DNA of 64,000 bases. Source: Flavobacterium sp. LHD-85 (GTDB lineage: Bacteria; Bacteroidota; Bacteroidia; Flavobacteriales; Flavobacteriaceae). This document shows, one piece after another, positions 34,558 to 43,322 of the stretch; the stretch's first letter is position 1, and every line of letters starts with the position of its first letter. The stretch lies in assembly GCF_030929595.1 (NCBI RefSeq), contig NZ_JAVFVR010000016.1:62001-126000 (forward strand). The letters run 5' to 3'. A model generated the notes under the pieces. It had not been told where the DNA came from, did no database searches, and was given only the letters and a program-made list of their open reading frames with translations. Both the position numbers and the translations under genes were made by a program.

Positions 34558-36741
34558 TTGAAAACGAAACTTTTTGTAATTACGCCGCCTTTTACCCAAC
34601 TGAATACACCGTATCCGGCAACGGCGTATATAAAAGGTTTTCTGAATACCAAAAATATCGAATCGGTTCAGGCTGATTTGGGTATTGATGTGATTTTGGA
34701 ATTATTTTCGAAAAAAGGATTACAAGATTTGTTTCAAGTTTCAGGTTCTGAAATCTCAGAGAACTCGAAACGTATTTTTGCTCTTCAGAACGAATACATC
34801 AAAACGATTGATCCTGTAATTCAGTTTCTGCAAGGAAAAAATCCAACGTTGGCATTGCAAATTTGTCAGGAAGATTTTCTGCCCGAAGCTTCTCGTTTTG
34901 CACAATTAGAAGAATTGGATTGGGCTTTTGGCTCAATGGGAACTCAGGATAAAGCAAAACATTTGGCTACGTTATATCTTGAGGATATTTCGGATTTTAT
35001 TGTTGAATGTGTTGATGAAAATTTTGGTTTCAGCCGATATGCAGAACGTTTAGGACGAAGTGCTAATTCTTTTGATGAATTGTACGAAGCCCTTCAGCAA
35101 GAGCCAACTTATATCGATTCGATTCTGATTTCGCTTTTGAAAGCTAAAATTGAGACCGTAAAACCAACTTTATTTTTAATTTCCGTACCATTTCCTGGAA
35201 ATTTATATAGCGCGTTTCGTTGCGCACAGTGGGTAAAACAAAATCATCCCGAGATAAAGATTTCGATGGGTGGAGGTTTTCCAAATACAGAATTACGTTC
35301 GCTTTCTGATAAACGCGTTTTTGAGTTTTTCGATTTTATCACTTTAGATGACGGAGAAGTTCCAATTGAGGAATTAATTTTCAATTTAGAAAATCCAGAT
35401 TACAATTCTTATAAACGAACATTTTTGCTAGAAAATGGAGAAGTTGTCTATAAAAACAATTCTCTAAAATACGATTATAAACAATCTCAGGTTGGAACTC
35501 CAGATTACTCCGATTTGCCTTTGGATAAATATATTTCGGTTATCGAAATTGTAAATCCGATGCATAGAATGTGGAGCGATGGCCGTTGGAATAAACTCAC
35601 AATGGCGCACGGCTGTTATTGGGGAAAATGTACTTTCTGCGATATTTCTTTAGATTATATAAAAGTTTACGAGCCCGTTGCGGCAAGTCTTTTATGCGAT
35701 AGAATCGAAGAACTAATCGAGAAAACAGGCCAAAACGGATTTCATTTTGTGGATGAGGCCGCTCCGCCAGCTTTGATGCGTGCGTTGGCACTTGAAATTC
35801 TAAAAAGAAAACTGGCTGTAACGTGGTGGACCAATATTCGTTTTGAAAAAAGCTTTTCAAAAGATTTATGCCTATTGCTAAAAGCTTCTGGATGTATTGC
35901 CGTTTCGGGCGGTTTGGAAGTTGCTTCTGACCGATTATTAAAATTAATAGACAAAGGTGTTACCGTAGAACAAGTCGCAAAAGTGACTCGAAATTTTACC
36001 GAAGCTGGAATTATGGTACACGCGTATTTAATGTACGGATATCCAACACAAACGATTCAGGAAACAGTTGACAGTCTTGAAATGGTTCGTCAATTGTTTG
36101 AAGCGGGAGTTTTACAGTCGGGATTTTGGCATCAGTTTGCTTTGACGGCACATAGTCCGGTTGGATTGTATCCAGAACAATTTGGCGTGACCAAAAAAAC
36201 AGAAACGATTGGAGCTTTTGCTAATAATGATATTGAGTACACCGATGCAACGGGAATCAACCACGATAAATTCAGTTTTGGATTAAAGAAATCGCTTTTT
36301 AATTTCATGCACGGAATCTGTTTTGATTATGAACTTCAAGAATGGTTCGATTTTAAAATTCCGAAAACAAAAATCCATCCCGATTTTATTTTTAATGCAT
36401 TAGAAGAACGAAACGATTTCAATACAAAACCAAATGCAAAAGTGGTTTGGATTGGAGGAAAACCTACTGCAGAAATTTTTACAAAATCTAAAAAAGGAAG
36501 AAGCTGGGAAATGATGTCGCTAACGTTTCATGATAAAAAAGAAAGTTTCGATATTCAGACTAGTAAAGAAGAAGGCGAATGGCTACTTTCAATTTTGTCA
36601 AAAATAGCCGTTTCGGGTTCTAAAGGTTATACTTTTCAAGAAGTCAAAAATGATTTTGAAACTTCTTTAGAAGATTTTGAACTATTTTGGTATTCTAAAC
36701 CAGTAAATACTTTGCGGGAGTTTGGATTACTTGTACTTTAA
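34558..36741 (+). CDS. B12-binding-type radical SAM protein
   Basis: This 727-residue protein has an N-terminal B12-binding-like region (LFVITPPFTQLNTPYPATAY; later KISMGGGFPNTELRS). The radical SAM core carries the cluster cysteines at 353, 358 and 361 (HGCYWGKCTFC, spacing CX4CX2C). A C-terminal domain follows. Many such proteins are uncharacterised methyl- or alkyl-transferases. No ATG is available; TTG 34558 is preferred over TTG 34537 because the latter overlaps a TATTTTTG -7 motif (34532-34539). It diverges from the T9SS gene. Substrate unknown. Confidence 0.85.
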   Translation: MKTKLFVITPPFTQLNTPYPATAYIKGFLNTKNIESVQADLGIDVILELFSKKGLQDLFQVSGSEISENSKRIFALQNEYIKTIDPVIQFLQGKNPTLALQICQEDFLPEASRFAQLEELDWAFGSMGTQDKAKHLATLYLEDISDFIVECVDENFGFSRYAERLGRSANSFDELYEALQQEPTYIDSILISLLKAKIETVKPTLFLISVPFPGNLYSAFRCAQWVKQNHPEIKISMGGGFPNTELRSLSDKRVFEFFDFITLDDGEVPIEELIFNLENPDYNSYKRTFLLENGEVVYKNNSLKYDYKQSQVGTPDYSDLPLDKYISVIEIVNPMHRMWSDGRWNKLTMAHGCYWGKCTFCDISLDYIKVYEPVAASLLCDRIEELIEKTGQNGFHFVDEAAPPALMRALALEILKRKLAVTWWTNIRFEKSFSKDLCLLLKASGCIAVSGGLEVASDRLLKLIDKGVTVEQVAKVTRNFTEAGIMVHAYLMYGYPTQTIQETVDSLEMVRQLFEAGVLQSGFWHQFALTAHSPVGLYPEQFGVTKKTETIGAFANNDIEYTDATGINHDKFSFGLKKSLFNFMHGICFDYELQEWFDFKIPKTKIHPDFIFNALEERNDFNTKPNAKVVWIGGKPTAEIFTKSKKGRSWEMMSLTFHDKKESFDIQTSKEEGEWLLSILSKIAVSGSKGYTFQEVKNDFETSLEDFELFWYSKPVNTLREFGLLVL

Positions 36742-36750
36742 AAGTAATAA

Positions 36751-37281
36751 TTAGTTTTTGGTTACCCAATAATGTAAATCTCTTTCTATATCATAAATCA
36801 TTCTTTTTACACTTCTTCTGATTACGAAATAAGGGATTCCTAGCATTACAAACATGTGGAATAAAAGAAAAGGGAAAAAGATGAAAGGAGGAGAATTGTC
36901 ACTAGGTATAAAAATAGAACTGAAAAGCGCAATCAAATAAAATAGAAGCACTACTCCTAAAACGAAAAACATTATTTTTCTGAAGCCATTAATTTCGGCA
37001 TTTATATTTAATTGATTATTGTCTTCTTTAAATGTGCCAGTTACTTTTGCAAAAGAATAGTTAGTATCAAATAATTTTCGTCGTTTCTTTAACTCAAAAT
37101 AATTATTAGAAATATTGCCTTTGTACTCATTTCTGCTGGATTGAAAAACTTCAAAAGGAACAAAACTTAAATCAGATTCATCAACATGACTTCTGAATTT
37201 CTGAATAAAATCTATTTTTGAAACTGGTAATTGTATAGAGATGTCTTTAACTAAGTGTATTTTTCTTAAAAAATCGGTCAT
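36751..37281 (-). CDS. Two-helix membrane protein of unknown function
   Basis: This 176-residue protein has a soluble N-terminal half (VKDISIQLPVSKIDFIQKFR...) with a short beta-rich stretch. Two membrane helices follow at about residues 103-122 and 132-152 (FFVLGVVLLFYLIALFSSIF and FFPFLLFHMFVMLGIPYFVI). The C-terminus is basic. I do not recognise a family. A TATATTTG -7 motif (minus strand, 37312-37305) lies 24 nt before the start. It is convergent with the radical SAM gene (9 nt apart). Confidence 0.7.
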   Translation of the reverse strand: MTDFLRKIHLVKDISIQLPVSKIDFIQKFRSHVDESDLSFVPFEVFQSSRNEYKGNISNNYFELKKRRKLFDTNYSFAKVTGTFKEDNNQLNINAEINGFRKIMFFVLGVVLLFYLIALFSSIFIPSDNSPPFIFFPFLLFHMFVMLGIPYFVIRRSVKRMIYDIERDLHYWVTKN

Positions 37282-37368
37282 TTATTTTGATTTGGTTAGC
37301 GAGCCAAATATACTATTTACGAGAGAATAAGAAATAAAAGCACAAAAAAAAAGATTTATTTTTTTAAG

Positions 37369-38139
37369 CTAATATTCAATGCATTCACCATCATTAGGAA
37401 TAGAAGTTTTAGTCAAAAGCCCATGGTCTGAAAGTGCAGTTCTTAATTGCAATCTTGTGGTCGGACAATGATTTAACGCTTCTAAGTGATTGGCGAGGAC
37501 TTTTCCTGGTGCAAGTGTCACGAATTTCAAAATATCATCCATTCGCATTAATAAAGGCTGACCAAAATCTAATCTTGCAGTTCCGCAGGCGACAATCGAA
37601 ATGTCGGGTTTAAATTGCGTTAGAACTGTTTCTACATGTTCTGTAAAAATGGTATCTGAACTAATATAAATAGATTTTTGATCGGCTAGTTCTATGAGAA
37701 AGCCCATTACATTTCCCATTAATTTAGCAACAAATCCGTAGCCGTGTCTTGCAGGAATTCCTGTAATTTTTCCGTCTAGAAATTTTTGAGCTTCCCAATA
37801 TTCTAAAGTTTGAATTACGCTTAATCCTCGTTGTATAAGTGCCTTTTCATCCTTAGAACTGCAGATTACGGGAATGCTTTTTCTTCTCAAAAAAACTTCT
37901 CCTGCTTTATCAATATGATCAGGATGCAAATGCGTAATCAAACAATGTGTTACACGGCTTAAAATTTCACGGCTGTTTTTGGGCAATGCCACTAGCGGAT
38001 TTCGTTTTGGTTTATATCTGAAAATAGTAAAAGGCGGAATTGTTTTTCTTTTACCTAACATTGGGTCAACTAAAATGACATGCTTTTCTGTTTCAATTAC
38101 CAAAGAGGCATTTCGCAAATGATGTAATTTCATATCCAA
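37369..38139 (-). CDS. MBL-fold metal-dependent hydrolase
   Basis: This 256-residue metallo-beta-lactamase fold protein has the metal motif THLHPDHIDKAG near residue 90. DPMLGKRKTIPPF near the start is typical of the UlaG-like group, and ARHGYGF, YISSDTIFTE and NHLEALNHCP supply further ligands. Such proteins hydrolyse lactones, phosphodiesters or other esters in the cytoplasm. An alternative start at the second Met (38133) is possible. It stands alone; substrate unknown. Confidence 0.85.
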   Translation of the reverse strand: MDMKLHHLRNASLVIETEKHVILVDPMLGKRKTIPPFTIFRYKPKRNPLVALPKNSREILSRVTHCLITHLHPDHIDKAGEVFLRRKSIPVICSSKDEKALIQRGLSVIQTLEYWEAQKFLDGKITGIPARHGYGFVAKLMGNVMGFLIELADQKSIYISSDTIFTEHVETVLTQFKPDISIVACGTARLDFGQPLLMRMDDILKFVTLAPGKVLANHLEALNHCPTTRLQLRTALSDHGLLTKTSIPNDGECIEY

Positions 38140-38218
38140 GAAAATTAGATATTAAAAATACAAAGTTTTTCTAAAAACTGCTTACAGATTTTTCTTTATT
38201 TTTAACAGAATTGTTATT

Positions 38219-38905
38219 TTACCCAATAGAAAATCTAAATCCAATTCCGTGCAGATTTTCTATTGAAATGCCTTCTTCATTTGCCAAGATTTTACGTAAA
38301 CGCGAAATAAAAACATCCAAACTCCTTCCCATAAAATAGTCGTCTGTTCCCCATAAAGAGGTTAAGATTTGTTCGCGTTTTAAAACAGAGTTTTTATGAT
38401 CCAAGAAAAGTTTCAGTAATTCGGCTTCGCGCTGTGTTAATCCAACTTTTTCTTCATCATTAAAAAGAATGAAATTTTTGGTGTCAAACTGATATTTGCC
38501 AACTTCATAAATCGTTTTTGCAACTGGAATGTTTTTCTGCGAACGCTTCAAGAAAATTTCAATTTTCAGCAATAATTCTTCAATACTAAAAGGTTTCACT
38601 AAATAATCATCGGCGCCTAAACGAAGACCTTTTATTCGATCTTCTTTTAAAGTTTTAGCCGAAAGAAAAATAATCGGAACATCAACATCAATTTTTCGAA
38701 CGGCTTCGGCAAGTTCAAAACCATCCATTTTTGGCATCATAATATCAAAAATGCAAATATCAAATTCTTCTTCCTCGAAAATTTTCAGTGCCGACTTTCC
38801 ATCAGAACAATGAATTACCTCATAATGGTTTTGCTCCAAATTGTCTTTGGTTAAAAACGCTAGAGTTTCATCGTCTTCGGCATATAGTATTTTGAAATTT
38901 CTCAT
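38219..38905 (-). CDS. OmpR-family response regulator
   Basis: This 228-residue regulator has a receiver domain with acidic pocket YAEDDE, phospho-acceptor Asp54 in IFDIMMPKMDG, FLSAKT and the Lys in LVKPFS. The C-terminal winged-helix DNA-binding domain from about residue 130 includes LTQREAELLKLFLDHKN and SRLRKIL. Its start overlaps the kinase gene's end by 4 nt (ATGA), so the two form one two-component system. Confidence 0.93.
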   Translation of the reverse strand: MRNFKILYAEDDETLAFLTKDNLEQNHYEVIHCSDGKSALKIFEEEEFDICIFDIMMPKMDGFELAEAVRKIDVDVPIIFLSAKTLKEDRIKGLRLGADDYLVKPFSIEELLLKIEIFLKRSQKNIPVAKTIYEVGKYQFDTKNFILFNDEEKVGLTQREAELLKLFLDHKNSVLKREQILTSLWGTDDYFMGRSLDVFISRLRKILANEEGISIENLHGIGFRFSIG

Positions 38906-40167
38906 TTTTTGTAAGGAATTGATAAAGTTAAGGTAATACCTTTTTCTGAATTATTTTCGGCTTTTATTTTCCAGTTTTGCAGGGTGCAGATTTCTTTTAC
39001 ATAGTATAAACCAAGTCCAAATCCGTTAACTTCGTTGCTTTTCTCATTCTGAACTCGGTAAAACTTATCAAAGATAAAAGATATTTTTTTAGGATTAATA
39101 CCGATTCCATTATCAATAAACTCCAATTTTAAACAGTTATTATTTTCGATAATTTTTATCGTAACTTCTGGCTTTTCATTGCAGTATTTAATTGCATTAT
39201 CTAGCAGATTGTAAACTAAATTGGCAAAATGAAAAGTATCTGTTTCTAGTAAGTATTCTCTTGAAACCGTTTCAATTGTAATAGAAGCTTCAGGATATTT
39301 TAATTTGATATTTTCTATTGCCTCTTCAATTATCGGAACAATTAAAATGTTTTCTTTTTTAAGTTCTAAAGGAGCATAATCAGACTTTGCAATATTTAGA
39401 ATCTTTTCGATGTGACTATTTAACTTATTTCCCTGATTGATGATAATATCAGTATAAGTGTACAGTTTTTTATCTTCTTTAATTGGTTTTTGCTCAATCA
39501 GATATTTTGACGCAATCAGAATAGAAGCCAAAGGGGTTTTGAATTCATGCGTCATATTATTAATGAAATCACGCTGTAATTCTGAATACTTTTTATGCTG
39601 CAAAAGAGTAAAAATCGAGTAAACATAAATAAGCAGAATTAGAATCAATGCAGTTGAAAGGATAAACCAAAAACGCATCGAACTAAAAAGATAAGTCGTT
39701 TCGTTTGGAAAACGAACGGCAAAATAATAAACCAGATTTTTATGTTTAGGGAAATAAACAGTCTTTTTACATTCTGCTTTTTTCTTATAAAGCGAAATAT
39801 AGTCACCATAGATCATTTCGTCGCTTTGGCAATTGTACATCGCGTATTCGAAATCGGTGGTAATATTCATTTTTTTGAATTCCGTTTTCAGATAAAATTC
39901 TAAAATATCGGGTTCAAATTCATTATCCACATTTACGATATAATAGTCATTTGCAATTTTCTGAACGGGATTCTGAACAGGGAGTTCGTGGTTGGTTCCT
40001 TCGTATAATTTTTTAGCCACTTCGAGCAAAGCAATATGCGCTTTCTGGCTCAGCTTTTTTTGTTCTATTGTAAAAGCCTCTTTTGTCCATAGCAATTGCG
40101 CTACCAAAATACTAATGATAGCTACTAATCCTAAGATAATGATGCTGTTGAGTTTATTAATTTTCAA
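38902..40167 (-). CDS. Sensor histidine kinase
   Basis: This 421-residue membrane kinase has helices near residues 9-28 (IIILGLVAIISILVAQLLW) and 165-188 (FWFILSTALILILLIYVYSI). They flank a periplasmic sensor of about 135 residues with three cysteines and no named domain. The H box is FINNMTHEFKTPLASI (near residue 210), the N box NLVYNLLDNAIKYC, and G boxes DNGIGINPKK and GFGLGLYYVKEI. It phosphorylates the OmpR-type regulator encoded next. It diverges from a DUF1573 gene, a possible target. Confidence 0.92.
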   Translation of the reverse strand: MKINKLNSIIILGLVAIISILVAQLLWTKEAFTIEQKKLSQKAHIALLEVAKKLYEGTNHELPVQNPVQKIANDYYIVNVDNEFEPDILEFYLKTEFKKMNITTDFEYAMYNCQSDEMIYGDYISLYKKKAECKKTVYFPKHKNLVYYFAVRFPNETTYLFSSMRFWFILSTALILILLIYVYSIFTLLQHKKYSELQRDFINNMTHEFKTPLASILIASKYLIEQKPIKEDKKLYTYTDIIINQGNKLNSHIEKILNIAKSDYAPLELKKENILIVPIIEEAIENIKLKYPEASITIETVSREYLLETDTFHFANLVYNLLDNAIKYCNEKPEVTIKIIENNNCLKLEFIDNGIGINPKKISFIFDKFYRVQNEKSNEVNGFGLGLYYVKEICTLQNWKIKAENNSEKGITLTLSIPYKK

Positions 40168-40332
40168 GAATAAAGAATTTTGAGAGTGTAATATTAATCA
40201 ATTTTGGCCTAAAAACAGGCGGTTAACAAGTCATTAACAAACGTTTGAAACCAGTTAACAGCGACTTGAATTTGTCTGAATTACCTTTGTAATATCAAAA
40301 ATGAACTATAAACCATTTTAAATATATCAGTT

Positions 40333-40749
40333 ATGAAAATGATCAAAATTTCGATGTTAGCTTTGGCTTTAGGCCTAATGTCTTTTTCTGCAATTGCTCC
40401 AGTACAATCTTTAGTTTCAGAAACTGAAATTTCAGGAACTGCAGGTTCTACAATTGCTTGGAAAGCAGAAACAATTGATGTGGGACAAATTCCGCAGGGA
40501 ACTCCAAAAGCAATTGTTTACGAATTTAAAAATACAGGAAAAACGGCTGTTGTGATTACAAACGTGCAAGGATCTTGCGGATGTACAGCAACAGATTACA
40601 CAAAAGAGCCAATTCAGGCTGGTAAATCTGGAAAAGTTACTGCAACTTACAATGCTGCAAACAAAGGCGCTTTTACAAAAACGGTAACTGTTACGACTAG
40701 CGCAGAAACAACACCAAAAGTACTTACTCTAAAAGGTACAGTTATTTAA
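40333..40749 (+). CDS. Secreted DUF1573 protein
   Basis: This 138-residue protein has a signal peptide (KISMLALALGLMSFSAIAP) and one DUF1573 (Ig-like, ASH-related) domain: KAETIDVGQIPQGTPKAIVY, EFKNTGKTAVVIT, and VQGSCGCTATDYTKEPI with the conserved CGCT. Its role in the envelope is unknown. A TACCTTTG -7 motif (40282-40289) lies 43 nt before the ATG. The gene diverges from the sensor kinase and ends in a terminator. Confidence 0.88.
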   Translation: MKMIKISMLALALGLMSFSAIAPVQSLVSETEISGTAGSTIAWKAETIDVGQIPQGTPKAIVYEFKNTGKTAVVITNVQGSCGCTATDYTKEPIQAGKSGKVTATYNAANKGAFTKTVTVTTSAETTPKVLTLKGTVI

Positions 40750-40779
40750 TTAGAATTTTAATAGGTTGGTTATATGGCG

Positions 40780-40820
40780 AAAGCTCCAGACATGTATATT
40801 GTTTGGAGCTTTTTATTTTT
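40780..40820 (+). terminator. Terminator after DUF1573
   Basis: AAAGCTCCAGACA pairs with TGTTTGGAGCTTT with one mismatch, followed by a T-rich tail. Confidence 0.8.
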
Positions 40821-40919
40821 ATTAACCGCTTAAATTTCAAAAAAATAAGATTTAAGATTTATTGCTGAGTACTTTGTTTTAATAGAATTTTTTCTACTTT
40901 TAATCAAAAATTTGGAGTT

Positions 40920-42497
40920 ATGAAAATCTGGTATACGCCTATTATTGCTATTGTTTTTTTTGCTGTTTTTTCGTGTAATTCGAAAGCTGATAAGAAAGAG
41001 GAAAACTCGATAAAAGCGGTTGAAAAAGTTCCTGAATTAAAACTTACTATCGACAGCGTGCGCATTGCTAAGTTTTATGAAAATTATCCGAAACTGGACA
41101 AGTTTAAAAATGATGTAACTGCTTTATATCAAAAAAATAAGTCGACTCAATTGTGGCAGGACAATAAAGGAATTGTCGAATTTGCCAATACATTGTTCAA
41201 CCAATACAAAAATCTAGATCAAGAAGGTCTAAAAGCTAATTATCCTTATAATGAGCAATTAAGTTCTGTTTTTGATAATAACGCAAACACCAAACTTTCA
41301 AAAGAAGATACCGATTTACTGCTTTCTAATTTATATTACTATTATGGTGAAAAAGTAGGTGGTTTTGACGAAAAAACGGTAGTTTCTTTAGAATGGCTTT
41401 TACCTCGTAAAAAACTGAATTACCAAGTACTTTCAGATTCAATCTTTAAAAAATCAACCATTTTGGATGATAAGAAAAAAAAGATGTTCAGCCAGTATTA
41501 TAAACTTCGTGATGCGCTTAAAGAATATAGAGAAATCGAGAAAAACGGCGGATGGAAAACTATAGAAGTTGGTGAAGATTATAAAAGTCTAAAAGTTGGC
41601 GATTCGTCTAATATTATTGCTGAAATTAGAGAAAGACTTTTCATAACTAAGGATCTAAAAGAAGACACCAAAAGTGCAGTATGTGATACAGTCTTGATGA
41701 AAGCCATGAAAAACTACGAATTGCGTCATGGTTATACGGCAAAGAACACTATTCTTAAAGAACATATTGAAGATTTGAATATTCCTGTCTCAGATCGTAT
41801 CAAAACCATTATTGCAAACATGGAGCGTTGTCGATGGATAGATCCAGAATTAGAAAAAGGGCAGAAGTATATAGAGGTTAATATTCCAGAATTTAAATTG
41901 TATATAGTTGAGGATGGTAAAATTTCTTTTGTTTCGCCTGTAGTTGTAGGAAGGTCAATGACAAAAACCGTTATTTTCAGTGGAATGATGAGCAATATTG
42001 TTTTTAGTCCGTATTGGAATGTGCCGCCAAGTATTATCAAATCGGAAATAAAACCTGGAATGGCAAGGGACAAAAACTATCTGCAAAAGAAAAATCTGGA
42101 ATGGAATAATGGAGCTGTTCGTCAGCTTCCGGGGAAAAATAATTCACTTGGTTTAGTAAAGTTTTTATTCCCGAATTCAAGCAATATTTATCTTCATGAT
42201 ACGCCATCAAAAAGTTTGTTTGAAAGAGAAAGTCGCGCTTTTAGCCATGGTTGTGTGCGTGTAGCAAAACCTCGTGAATTAGCAATTGAATTATTAAAAG
42301 TTGATCCGCAATGGAATCCTGAAAGAATTGATAAGGCAATGCATACCGGAAAAGAAAGCTGGTATACTTTGAAGAAAAAAGTTCCAGTTTATATTGGATA
42401 TTTTACCGCTTGGGTAGATCGACAAGGGAATTTAAATTTCTATAAAGATATTTATGGAAGAGATGAAAGTATGATCAAACTCTTAACTGAAGAATAA
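40920..42497 (+). CDS. L,D-transpeptidase (YcbB-like) lipoprotein
   Basis: This 525-residue cell-wall enzyme has a lipoprotein signal (IVFFAVFSCNSKADKK). A scaffold domain has ANTLFNQYKNLDQEGLKANY and a peptidoglycan-binding-like segment. The YkuD catalytic domain spans about residues 320-470: YIEVNIPEFKLYIVEDGK, VVVGRSMTKT, and catalytic Cys445 in SHGCVRVAKP. It makes 3-3 crosslinks or anchors proteins in peptidoglycan. It is monocistronic, and a long GCAGATT-type hairpin follows. Confidence 0.92.
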   Translation: MKIWYTPIIAIVFFAVFSCNSKADKKEENSIKAVEKVPELKLTIDSVRIAKFYENYPKLDKFKNDVTALYQKNKSTQLWQDNKGIVEFANTLFNQYKNLDQEGLKANYPYNEQLSSVFDNNANTKLSKEDTDLLLSNLYYYYGEKVGGFDEKTVVSLEWLLPRKKLNYQVLSDSIFKKSTILDDKKKKMFSQYYKLRDALKEYREIEKNGGWKTIEVGEDYKSLKVGDSSNIIAEIRERLFITKDLKEDTKSAVCDTVLMKAMKNYELRHGYTAKNTILKEHIEDLNIPVSDRIKTIIANMERCRWIDPELEKGQKYIEVNIPEFKLYIVEDGKISFVSPVVVGRSMTKTVIFSGMMSNIVFSPYWNVPPSIIKSEIKPGMARDKNYLQKKNLEWNNGAVRQLPGKNNSLGLVKFLFPNSSNIYLHDTPSKSLFERESRAFSHGCVRVAKPRELAIELLKVDPQWNPERIDKAMHTGKESWYTLKKKVPVYIGYFTAWVDRQGNLNFYKDIYGRDESMIKLLTEE

Positions 42498-42503
42498 AAA
42501 TAA

Positions 42504-42601
42504 TTTTCACGCAGATTTAAAAAGATTTAAGCAGATGCTCGCAGATTTCATACAAAAAAATCTAATTAAATCTGTTCCAATCTGCAAAATCTGCGTGAAA
42601 A
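42504..42601. repeat. GCAGATT-type long hairpin, copy 1
   Basis: TTTTCACGCAGATTT (42504-42518) is perfectly complementary to AAATCTGCGTGAAAA (42587-42601). Inside, GCAGAT occurs twice more, with matching AATCTG units on the right, giving a segmented stem. It lies between the convergent transpeptidase and NlpC/P60 genes. A related element is at 50384-50436. Confidence 0.75.
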
Positions 42602-42615
42602 AAGAATGATAAAAA

Positions 42616-43119
42616 CTATTCCGACAAAACATCTACACATTTATAAAAACGTTTGGTATAATGTTCTGTATCCAGCGCTGTTATAGTTACTTGCTGTGCT
42701 TTTCCTGAAGAAGCATGAATAAATTTTGACTGCATTCCGTTGGCTTCACAAATTATCCCGACGTGACCAACAACATTTCTATTTTTATATCCGTAGAAAA
42801 CTAAAACGTCACCAACTTTAAATTCTTCTGGTTTTAAAGTTTTGCCTATGTTTTTATAACCGCTTGAACTTCTTGGCAATGTCAATCCGAAGTTCTTAAA
42901 AACATAACACACAAAACCCGAACAGTCAAATCCTTTTTGCGGATTGTTGCTGGCGTATACGTAAGGAGTTCCTAAGTATTGTTTGGCGTAAGCAATAATA
43001 GAATCACGATTTATTTCGGTTTGAGTTGGATTGTTTTGAATTTGTTTTTTTTCCTTTTTTAAATTGAAAGAAGAAAGAGTGATAAAAAACAATAAAGAAA
43101 TTAAACTTAGGGCTTTCAT
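42616..43119 (-). CDS. NlpC/P60 family cell-wall peptidase
   Basis: This 167-residue protein has a signal peptide and an NlpC/P60 (C40) domain: IAYAKQYLGTPYVYASNN, nucleophile Cys66 in KGFDCSGFVC, LPRSSSGYKNIG, and His in NVVGHVGIICEA. It cleaves D-glutamyl-diaminopimelate-type bonds in peptide stems. It pairs functionally with the convergent L,D-transpeptidase. A -7 motif TATCTTTG (minus strand, 43155-43148) with a TTTG 24 nt upstream precedes it. Confidence 0.9.
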   Translation of the reverse strand: MKALSLISLLFFITLSSFNLKKEKKQIQNNPTQTEINRDSIIAYAKQYLGTPYVYASNNPQKGFDCSGFVCYVFKNFGLTLPRSSSGYKNIGKTLKPEEFKVGDVLVFYGYKNRNVVGHVGIICEANGMQSKFIHASSGKAQQVTITALDTEHYTKRFYKCVDVLSE

Positions 43120-43264
43120 TTTTGCTGATTGTAAAAGTGTAAAACGACAAAGATAAATCTAAATTGTGGGTTGTTCTTGCAAAAGTAAGAATTAACACAT
43201 ATAATTACCCAAATGATGGGTTTGTGTGGTGTTTTTTTATTACTTTTTGACATTTTAGTATCTT

Positions 43265-43292
43265 TTTGGATAATCTCTTTCCAATATATTTG
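43265..43292 (+). promoter_or_regulatory. Putative promoter of the esterase/GH3 block
   Basis: TTTG (43265-43268), 16 nt spacer, TATATTTG (43285-43292). The first esterase ATG is 31 nt downstream. The spacer is slightly short. Confidence 0.5.
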
Positions 43293-43322
43293 TGAATCGT
43301 ATTTAGATTTAACAAATAAATT

